A stretch of 64,000 nucleotides of DNA, from the NCBI RefSeq assembly GCF_000020365.1, contig NC_012108.1, positions 2,542,001-2,606,000 on the forward strand, read 5' to 3'. The stretch comes from Desulforapulum autotrophicum HRM2 (GTDB lineage Bacteria; Desulfobacterota; Desulfobacteria; Desulfobacterales; Desulfobacteraceae). The position numbers were made by a program, and so were the translations under genes. Positions 57,314 to 64,000 of the stretch are shown piece by piece (positions within the stretch are counted from its first letter, which is position 1; every line of letters starts with the position of its first letter). The notes beneath the pieces are model-generated. The model searched no databases, was not told the DNA's origin, and saw nothing but the letters and a program-made list of their open reading frames with translations.

Positions 57314-59089
57314 TCACAGGGGCCAGACCATGGGAATCAGGATAGAGGCACAGACCATGACCAGAAGATTTAACGGCAAGCCCAGTTTCAGATAGTCGGA
57401 AAACCGGTATCCGCCTGGGCCATACACCAGAAGATTGGTCTGATACCCGATGGGCGTGGCAAAGCAGGCGCTTGCGCCAAAACAGATGCCAATGATGAAT
57501 GGTTTGGGATTTACGCCAAGGGAGACAGCCGTGGACACGGCAATGGGCAGCAACAGAACAGCCGTGGCATTGTTGCTTAAAATATGGGTACAGACGCTGG
57601 AGAGGATGATAATACCGACGAGCACCGAGTGGGGGCTCATTCCCGTGAACAGTCCCAGGAAGGAATCCGCATACAACTGGGTTGCCCCTGTTTTCTGCAT
57701 GGCAAGGCCAAGGGCAAGGGTGCCCACGATTAAAAGCAGCACCTCGGCTTCAAGGGATCGGTAGGCGTCTTTGAGTGTAAAGCAACGGGTGAGGGTCATT
57801 AGAAACACACCAGTCAGGGCACAGACCATGATGTCTGCCAGCCCAAAGGTTGCGCAGAGCACAACACCTGCGAATATGCTGATGGCAATGCCCGCCTTTT
57901 CCCTGTCAATCATGGCATGGTGAATATCTTCGATCATGATGAAATCCGGGCTGGTTCGAAGATTTGCCACCTTGTGTCTTGGACAACGCACCAGGAGAAT
58001 GTCGCCGATTTTAAGTTTCACCTTTTGCATTTTCTGTTCAGAATAGTGGCTGCGGCGGCTTCTAAGGGCAAGCACTCGAATGTCTGGATCGTTTTGAAGT
58101 TCAGATGAGACCAGGCGATCTCCCAGAATGGCTGACAAGGGCGGCACAACCAGTTCAACAATCAGATCCTCCTTGAGTTCACCGCCAAAGGTGATATCTT
58201 CTTCGCCATGGGCAAGGGCGAGAATTTGATTTTTCAGACACGACACCAGGGCTTCAGCCGAGGCTTTGACCAGAAGAATATCCCCTTGCCTGAGAGTTAT
58301 GGATGTCCTTGACGGATCAACGATTCGATTGTTGCGAAAAAGCTCAATCACGTTCAATCCCAGATTCTCGTCGGCGTATTCAACAATGGTTCGATTGCCG
58401 ATGAGGTCACTTTCGGCAGGAACCATGAGCTCTGCCAGGTATCTTTTTTCTTCGCCCTGGTTGAGTTCACACACGGGCGCGGTTCGGCCGGGCAATAGTT
58501 TTGGAGAGACAAAAAACAGGAAAATCATGCCCAGAATGGCAATGGGCAGCCCAATGGTTCCCAGCTCAAACATGGTAAGGGGTTCAAATCCCTGGGCCGC
58601 TGAAAGATCGCTCACAATAATATTTGTGGAGGTTCCGATCAGGGTGCAGGTTCCTGCAAGGATTGACACATAGGAGAGGGGGATGAGCAGCTTTGATGGG
58701 GAAAAATCATACTCGCAACTCAACCCCATGACAATGGGGATAAACAGCACAACAACCGGGGTATTGTTGATAAAGGCAGAGGCTATGGCAACGGTTAAAA
58801 GTATAAGGATATGGGCGTGGGTTCTGTTTCCCTTTGAAAGCTTGAGAACCAGGGTGGTTACAAACCCGATGGCCCCGGTTCGAATCAGCCCCCGGCTTAG
58901 AAGAAACATGGCACCCACAGTTACCACGGCAGGGTTTGCAAGGCCTGCCACGGCCTCCCTGGGTGTCAGTATCCTTGTCAGGGCAAGAACCACCATGATG
59001 CCGATGGCGGTTTTGTCAACGGACAGCTTTTCAGATATCAACAGGGCCAGGGTGACCACAAGGATGAGCGAAACCAGAATGATTTCCAT
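57314..59089 (-). CDS. SLC13-family permease with two RCK_C domains
   Basis: 591 residues, about 11 membrane helices in two halves. SAFINNTPVVVLFIPIV and GTSTNIIVS in the first half and SNNATAVLLLPIAVS with IGYQTNLLVYGPGGYRFSDY in the second are the Na+/carboxylate-sulfate signature regions. Two TrkA-C-like domains (about 205-380) lie between them in a soluble loop. Proteins of this layout include sulfate importers of marine sulfate reducers and algae, and also carboxylate carriers. Sulfate is an attractive guess here. The MscS gene is 20 nt upstream on the same strand, so they may be cotranscribed. Confidence 0.88.
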   Translation of the reverse strand: MEIILVSLILVVTLALLISEKLSVDKTAIGIMVVLALTRILTPREAVAGLANPAVVTVGAMFLLSRGLIRTGAIGFVTTLVLKLSKGNRTHAHILILLTVAIASAFINNTPVVVLFIPIVMGLSCEYDFSPSKLLIPLSYVSILAGTCTLIGTSTNIIVSDLSAAQGFEPLTMFELGTIGLPIAILGMIFLFFVSPKLLPGRTAPVCELNQGEEKRYLAELMVPAESDLIGNRTIVEYADENLGLNVIELFRNNRIVDPSRTSITLRQGDILLVKASAEALVSCLKNQILALAHGEEDITFGGELKEDLIVELVVPPLSAILGDRLVSSELQNDPDIRVLALRSRRSHYSEQKMQKVKLKIGDILLVRCPRHKVANLRTSPDFIMIEDIHHAMIDREKAGIAISIFAGVVLCATFGLADIMVCALTGVFLMTLTRCFTLKDAYRSLEAEVLLLIVGTLALGLAMQKTGATQLYADSFLGLFTGMSPHSVLVGIIILSSVCTHILSNNATAVLLLPIAVSTAVSLGVNPKPFIIGICFGASACFATPIGYQTNLLVYGPGGYRFSDYLKLGLPLNLLVMVCASILIPMVWPL

Positions 59090-59109
59090 ATCAGCAGCCG
59101 CCTTGATTC

Positions 59110-59919
59110 TTATTTATGCTCGTACAAATGAACATCCCTTTGGGGATATGGGATGCTGATGCCATTGGCATCAAAGGCCTTTTTGATGTTTTCCGTCAGG
59201 GCACAGTAGACATTCCAGTAGTCTGCAGCGTTTACCCAGGGCCTGACCACAAAATTGACACTGCTGTCGGCAAGTTCGGTCAGGGCGATCTGGGGAGCTG
59301 GATCTTTTAATATACGATCTTCCTGGGCCAGAACATCCGCCATGATCTGTTTGGCCTTGTCAATGTCATCGTCATAGCCGATTCCCATGACCAGGTCCAC
59401 CCTGCGGGTTCCCTTGACCGTCCAGTTTACGATATTGCCCTCGGTGAGCTTGGCGTTTGGAATGATAACGGTTTTATTGTCCGGGGTTTTCAGGATGGTG
59501 GTGAAAATGGATATTTCCTCAACCGTTCCGGCAACACCGCCGCCTTCGATGAAATCGCCAATGGTGAACGGACGAAAGATGATCATCAAAAAACCTGCTG
59601 CAAAATTAGACAGCGATCCCTGGAGGGCAAGGCCGATGGCAAGACCTGCGGCACCAACTACGGCTATGAATGAAGTTGTCTGGATGCCGAGTTGCCCCAG
59701 AGCTGCAATAATGACAAAGACCAGCAGGGCAATATAGGTGAGGCTTCCTGTGAAGTTGATGATGGTGGGATCAATTTTACTTCGGCCCATGATACGTTTA
59801 ACAACGTTTGTGAGTAGTTTCGCAATAATCCGTCCAAAAAATAGAATCAGCAGTGCAACGATGGCCTTGATTCCATAAATGGTTGTAAGTTCCCATACCT
59901 TTTGCAGGATTGCTTCCAT
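59110..59919 (-). CDS. mscS: Small-conductance mechanosensitive channel (MscS)
   Basis: 269 residues, close to E. coli MscS (286). Three N-terminal helices; the third is the glycine/alanine-rich pore helix (IAVVGAAGLAIGLALQGSLSNFAAG), followed by FRPFTIGDFIEGGGVAGTVEEI and the cytoplasmic beta and alpha/beta domains (VIIPNAKLTEGNIVNWT). It releases solutes on hypo-osmotic shock. GAGGAG lies before the ATG. Confidence 0.95.
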   Translation of the reverse strand: MEAILQKVWELTTIYGIKAIVALLILFFGRIIAKLLTNVVKRIMGRSKIDPTIINFTGSLTYIALLVFVIIAALGQLGIQTTSFIAVVGAAGLAIGLALQGSLSNFAAGFLMIIFRPFTIGDFIEGGGVAGTVEEISIFTTILKTPDNKTVIIPNAKLTEGNIVNWTVKGTRRVDLVMGIGYDDDIDKAKQIMADVLAQEDRILKDPAPQIALTELADSSVNFVVRPWVNAADYWNVYCALTENIKKAFDANGISIPYPQRDVHLYEHK

Positions 59920-60082
59920 TGTTTATCTCCTCGATTTAAATTAAAGGGCAGTGAAAGGATCATGAATGTAAAACAACTCTATCAGGCCTGGGGTTAAAAA
60001 ATCAACCCTTTAAAACTGAATGATCTTGTGCTATCAATTTAAACAATTTGTTTCACCCCATAACAAAAGGAGACAGGCCCCC

Positions 60083-60460
60083 ATGGCCTTAAATAAAAAT
60101 ACGAGGACCTATGCGAACGTTACACAGGCAAACAAACTCCAGCAGGAGCGGGAGAATACATATCGAGAGCGGGCACTCAAACTTTTTCCCTGGATCTGCG
60201 CCCATTGCGGCCGGGAATTTGAGGGCAAGCGACTGCGGGAACTGACCGTTCACCACAAGGACCATAATCATGACAACAACCCTCCTGACGGCAGTAACTG
60301 GGAGTTGTTGTGCATTTACTGCCATGACAATGAACACTCCCGGGGGGAGGTGGCAGATGCCTATGATACCGTAACGGCCGGCGATACATCGGATTCAGAG
60401 AATGATTTTGTTGATAATCCCTTTGCCGGACTTTCCGATCGCCTGAAACCTAAAGTTTAG
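60083..60460 (+). CDS. yajD: YajD-like HNH nuclease
   Basis: 125 residues starting at the ATG behind AAAGGAGA. The zinc-finger-type HNH motif is complete: CAHCGREF, LTVHHKDHNHDNNPPDGSNW and LLCIYCHDNEHSRG, as in E. coli YajD. The C-terminal 30 residues are an acidic tail. The cellular substrate of YajD is unknown. It is not next to phage or restriction genes. Confidence 0.9.
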   Translation: MALNKNTRTYANVTQANKLQQERENTYRERALKLFPWICAHCGREFEGKRLRELTVHHKDHNHDNNPPDGSNWELLCIYCHDNEHSRGEVADAYDTVTAGDTSDSENDFVDNPFAGLSDRLKPKV

Positions 60461-60512
60461 GTGAAAGGGAAATAGCATTTCCAGCACTGGACTCTTTGAT
60501 AATAAGGTCATT

Positions 60513-62519
60513 ATGATGGATAGCGGACCCAGACTGCCCCTTGAATCAGATGTTAAACGGGTGTTAACCCTTGATTTTAAAGAAATTCCTACTCTTTCAC
60601 CTGTGCTGGCCAGGCTGTTGGAAATTTTCAGCAACGAGAATGCCTCCATGGAAGCGCTCTCCCAGGTTGTCCATACGGATCCGGGTCTCTCAGCCCGGGT
60701 TCTTGGCCTTGTCAATTCTGCCATGTATGGTTTGACACACCCGGTAACCAATCTTTCTGAAGCCGTTGTTTACCTTGGGGTTGATGGGGTGAAACGGCTT
60801 GCCCTGGGCATCACTGTTTTTGAAAAAATAGTTAAATCCGGACGACAAAAACAGTTTGACCGGCTCTTTTTCTGGCGGCACTGTCTTAGCGTGGCCACCC
60901 TGGCCATGGCTATTGCCGAGCAAACCCAGTCGGTTAATCCGGGAGAGGCCTATGCCTGTGGGCTTTTGCACGATTTCGGAAAGATTTTTTTCGATCTCCA
61001 GGGGTGCGTCAATTATGGAGACTTCATCGCTACGCTGGCAAAATCCACCAACCCCATGATCACGGATGAGAGGGAACTCATGGGTATGGGACATGACGAT
61101 CTGGGTGCCTATTGCGCGTCCCAATGGAATCTGCCTCGAACCCTGTTACTGACAATAAAATATCACCATCAACGGTATGCACACCTGGACCTTTCCCGGG
61201 AAGAATCCCAGCTGATCGCCATTGTTTCCCTTGCCAATTTTCTGTCCTGGACCCAGGGTATGGGGTCTGTGGATATTGTCCGACCGCCCCTGCTTCAGCC
61301 TGAAGTTGAAGAAAACATCGATCTTGATGGGATTGATGTGATAAAAGTCATAGGTCGCATGGACAGGGAAATGAGAAATATATCAAAATTCTACAATTTT
61401 GTTTTTCCTTCTCCAAGCCAGTTACGGGCAAATCTGCTCCTTGCAAATCTCAAGCTTTGCAGCATCAATACACGGTACTATTATCAGGATCATGGGCATT
61501 CCAACACAGCTGAAAACACAGTTGATATGTCACAAATTAGACAGAGCCTCACTGCCCCCCACAAGAGCCTTGACCCCCGGGAAATCATCAAGGGAACACT
61601 AGAGGCCATTTACAAGGATTTCAAGTTCAACCGGCTTTATGTGATGTGTGTTGTTAAACGCACCAGATGCCTCAAGGTGGTTGAGTCTCTGGACACATCC
61701 GGTACGAAAATGAACCTTAGATCAATTGAAATCCCCCTTCACAGGGGCGCAGGCGGATTTATTCACTGCCTGAGAAGTCAGGAACCTGTGATTATCCGGG
61801 GCAGGACAATGGATGAAAGAAGGACCCTTGAACAATTTAAAATAGATGAAATGGTTATCGTTCCTTTTTACAGTCACAACAGGGTGCTCGGGATCCTTGG
61901 CATGGACAATATTGTTTCAAAAAAACCCATCCTCCCGGATGTGTTTTCCGCAATTGCCATTGTTGCCAATGAGCTTGGCATGGCCATGGAAAATGCAGGG
62001 GCCTATAAAGACGCAAAAAAGGCATCACTCAGGGATGGTCTTACCGGTCTTTTGAACCGAATTGCCATTGATGGGCTTTTGGAAAAAGCCTTCCGGGGGG
62101 CTGTGGAAGGGAAAAACGACCTTTCCCTGGTGATGATCGATGTGGATTTTTTTAAAAAATTCAACGATAATTTCGGGCACCAGTCAGGTGATTCCATCCT
62201 TAAACTGATCGCCAACACATTAAAAAAACTTTCCAGACCCTTTGACCATGTGGGTCGGTACGGCGGTGAGGAATTTATCGTCGTCCTCACCAATACCGGA
62301 TTATCACAGGCCATTGTCTATGCTGAAAGAATCCGCAGGGAAATAGAGCACCTGGGAGTACTCCTGGTCAATCGGTTTCCAGGTCTTGCCCTTACTGTGA
62401 GTGCTGGTGTCAGCGGGTATGAAAAAAATGTTAAAAACCGGGAGGTCCTCATTGCAAAGGCAGACAAGGCATTGTACCAGGCTAAGGAGACCGGGAGAAA
62501 CAAGGTCGTTGTCGGATAG
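60513..62519 (+). CDS. HDOD-GAF-GGDEF signalling protein
   Basis: 668 residues: an HDOD domain (about 20-220, LLHDFGKIFF as the HD-like site), a GAF domain (about 345-490, with IPLHRGAGGFIHCL and VIVPFYSHNRVLGILGMDN), and a C-terminal GGDEF domain (about 505-668) with DGLTGLLNR, MIDVDFFKKFND and an active-site loop YGGEEF. It should make cyclic di-GMP. The RxxD inhibitory site is not obvious. No membrane helices. AAGG precedes the ATG. Confidence 0.92.
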   Translation: MMDSGPRLPLESDVKRVLTLDFKEIPTLSPVLARLLEIFSNENASMEALSQVVHTDPGLSARVLGLVNSAMYGLTHPVTNLSEAVVYLGVDGVKRLALGITVFEKIVKSGRQKQFDRLFFWRHCLSVATLAMAIAEQTQSVNPGEAYACGLLHDFGKIFFDLQGCVNYGDFIATLAKSTNPMITDERELMGMGHDDLGAYCASQWNLPRTLLLTIKYHHQRYAHLDLSREESQLIAIVSLANFLSWTQGMGSVDIVRPPLLQPEVEENIDLDGIDVIKVIGRMDREMRNISKFYNFVFPSPSQLRANLLLANLKLCSINTRYYYQDHGHSNTAENTVDMSQIRQSLTAPHKSLDPREIIKGTLEAIYKDFKFNRLYVMCVVKRTRCLKVVESLDTSGTKMNLRSIEIPLHRGAGGFIHCLRSQEPVIIRGRTMDERRTLEQFKIDEMVIVPFYSHNRVLGILGMDNIVSKKPILPDVFSAIAIVANELGMAMENAGAYKDAKKASLRDGLTGLLNRIAIDGLLEKAFRGAVEGKNDLSLVMIDVDFFKKFNDNFGHQSGDSILKLIANTLKKLSRPFDHVGRYGGEEFIVVLTNTGLSQAIVYAERIRREIEHLGVLLVNRFPGLALTVSAGVSGYEKNVKNREVLIAKADKALYQAKETGRNKVVVG

Positions 62520-62545
62520 TTTCATAAAAAACAAAGGAGCTAAAA

Positions 62546-62842
62546 ATGAAGGTAATCATCGATCTTTGTGTGGTGCCCCTGGGAGTGGGGGTCTCAGTTT
62601 CCAAATATGTTGCCGCCTGCCATGAAATCATCAATCAGGCCGGGCTAAAATCAGAGCTCCATGCCTATGGTACCAACATTGAGGGGGAGTGGGACCAGGT
62701 ATTCGGTGTGGTAAAAACCTGCCATGAACGAATTCATGAAATGGGCGCGCCCAGGATAACCACCACCATCAAGGCTGGTACCCGGATTGACCGGGATCAG
62801 ACCATGGCCGACAAGGTGGCCAGCGTACGGGAAAAGGTGTAG
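62546..62842 (+). CDS. MTH1187/YqgV-family thiamine-binding protein
   Basis: 98 residues: VIIDLCVVPLGVGVSVSKYV, a central YGTNIEGEWDQVFGVVKTCHE and the final RITTTIKAGTRIDRD are conserved blocks of the DUF77 family, whose structures resemble YkoF and bind thiamine. AAAGGAG lies before the ATG. The following antiporter gene begins immediately after its stop, so they are coupled. Confidence 0.9.
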   Translation: MKVIIDLCVVPLGVGVSVSKYVAACHEIINQAGLKSELHAYGTNIEGEWDQVFGVVKTCHERIHEMGAPRITTTIKAGTRIDRDQTMADKVASVREKV

Positions 62843-64000
62843 TTGGATATTCTTATCTTCGGGGCATGCTTTGCCATCGTTGCCGCAGCATCAAAACAGA
62901 TCGGACAGCAACTGGTTAAAACCGGGCTGCCCCTGATCAGTGGATTTTTGTTCACCGGTATTGTGGCAGGTCCCCATGTGCTTGACATTATTTCCAGTCA
63001 AGCGTGTGTGAACCTGCGGTTTGTGGATGAGTTCTCCCTGGGATACATTGCCTTTGCTGCAGGCGGCGAGCTCTACCTGAAAGAGCTGAAAAACAGGGTT
63101 AAAACCATTGCATGGATGACCATTTGCCTTGTTGGAACTACCTTTCTCCTGACTAGCCTGACCACTTTTTTCCTTGCCGACTGGATCCCATTCATGGCAT
63201 CCATGCCCATGGCGGCAAGGATCGGAGTCTCGGTTCTTGCCGGTGCCATCATGGTTGCGCGCTCTCCCTCGTCGGCCATTGCCGTTGTCAACGAATTAAG
63301 GGCCAGGGGGGCGTTTACCCAGACCGTTCTTGGGGTGACCATTATCATGGATGTGGTGGTCATCGTTCTGTTTGCCGCCAATACTTCTGTTGCAGACGCG
63401 CTGTTCTCCGGGGTGGATCTCAGATTCGGCTTTGTCCTTCTTCTGGTTGCGGAAATAGGGGCCTCCATTGTTATGGGATACCTTGTCTTTCAGTCGCTTG
63501 TGGCTGTGATGAAACTTCCGGTTCAAAAGGCCGTAAAGGCTGTTTTTATCTTGACCACGGGGTATCTGGTCTTCTGGTTGACCTTTGCGTTTCGCAGGTT
63601 TGTCCATGACGCCCTGGGTCTTGACGTGCTCCTTGAACCTTTGCTCACCTGCATGGTGGCGGGATTTCTTGTGTCAAACCATTCACGGTTCAAAAACGAA
63701 TTTTCAAAAATTCTTTTGGACGTTGGTCCGCCTATTTATATTGCCTTCTTCACCCTGACCGGTGCATCCCTGTCACTGGATGTCCTGGTTTCAACCTGGC
63801 CCATTGCCGTGGCGCTTTTTTTTGCACGGGGAATTGCCATTTTTGCCGGTTCGTTCATGGGCGGATCTTTTGCAAAGAATCCGTTGAAGAACAACCTGGT
63901 CAGCGGCATGGCCTTCATTACCCAGGCAGGGGTGGGTCTTGGGCTTGCAAAGGCGGTGGTTGTTGAATTTCCCGGCTGGGGCGACGCCTTTGCCACCATC
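62843..64000 (+). CDS. Cation/proton antiporter (CPA2-type), partial
   Basis: Open from a TTG directly after the preceding TAG to the window edge (386 codons, no stop). The start is inferred: it has AAAAGG upstream and no better ATG is in frame. Hydrophobic helices carry GLPLISGFLFTGIVAGPHVL at the N-terminus, GAIMVARSPSSAIAVVNELR, TIIMDVVVIVLF and MAFITQAGVGLGLA, the pattern of Na+/H+ exchanger membrane domains. It exports Na+ or K+ in exchange for H+. The C-terminus is outside the window. Confidence 0.88.
   Translation, partial: MDILIFGACFAIVAAASKQIGQQLVKTGLPLISGFLFTGIVAGPHVLDIISSQACVNLRFVDEFSLGYIAFAAGGELYLKELKNRVKTIAWMTICLVGTTFLLTSLTTFFLADWIPFMASMPMAARIGVSVLAGAIMVARSPSSAIAVVNELRARGAFTQTVLGVTIIMDVVVIVLFAANTSVADALFSGVDLRFGFVLLLVAEIGASIVMGYLVFQSLVAVMKLPVQKAVKAVFILTTGYLVFWLTFAFRRFVHDALGLDVLLEPLLTCMVAGFLVSNHSRFKNEFSKILLDVGPPIYIAFFTLTGASLSLDVLVSTWPIAVALFFARGIAIFAGSFMGGSFAKNPLKNNLVSGMAFITQAGVGLGLAKAVVVEFPGWGDAFATI

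Overview
The window reads as a chromosome segment of a marine, sulfate-reducing-type deltaproteobacterium (Desulfobacterales, Desulfobacterium-like). The basis is the 16S/23S sequence style, a large soluble HdrA/HdrB/HdrC/MvhD operon, abundant sigma-54 and PAS/REC signalling, and an SLC13-type transporter. The species assignment is inference; no database search was run.

Layout. 0-6.7 kb: tail of lpxB, a CNNM/CorC-type membrane protein, then a tight aromatic operon pheA-aroE-aroA-aroK-aroC. That operon is preceded by a Phe/Tyr-rich leader peptide and a complete terminator/antiterminator pair, i.e. a classical attenuator. 6.8-12.1 kb: an rRNA operon (promoter, 16S, spacer without tRNA, 23S, 5S, strong terminator) with visible processing stems. 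12.1-16.05 kb: an AT-rich insertion between the rRNA operon and lon. It carries a membrane-anchored protein with a trypsin-like (Nal1-type) domain whose catalytic His and Ser are replaced, a cold-shock/TM/Excalibur protein, and at its far edge a decayed 190-nt fragment of 23S rRNA. 16-33.3 kb: lon, a small unknown protein, a TPP riboswitch with thiBPQ, glpD, a TPR lipoprotein, a cNMP/patatin phospholipase with a REC-histidine kinase, 2-oxoacid dehydrogenase E1 alpha/beta, and yjbQ.

33.4-45.9 kb is the most striking region. A PAS-PAS-AAA sigma-54 activator is followed by three GTTGCA sites at exact 11-nt spacing, a -24/-12 promoter, and a seven-gene operon: a receiver protein, an HdrA with an inserted GltD/NfnB-like NAD(P)H oxidoreductase module, MvhD, an FrhB/FdhB-like Fe-S protein, a second two-module HdrA with a complete receiver (REC) domain inserted in it, HdrC and HdrB. 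This looks like a signal-regulated, NAD(P)H-linked heterodisulfide-reductase-like (possibly electron-bifurcating) complex.

45.9-54 kb is an accessory island: inverted-repeat elements, a broken IS transposase, a PP-loop (QueC-like) enzyme, an IS110-family element with a nearby RNA-like hairpin, a NeuD/PglD-like acyltransferase, a glutamine-dependent asparagine synthase, and a perfect 48-bp palindrome. 54-64 kb returns to ordinary genes: an enolase-superfamily enzyme, an APH/P-loop kinase fusion, an SLC13 permease with RCK_C domains, an MscS channel, a YajD-like HNH protein, an HDOD-GAF-GGDEF signalling protein, an MTH1187-type thiamine-binding protein and a cation/proton antiporter that runs off the right edge.
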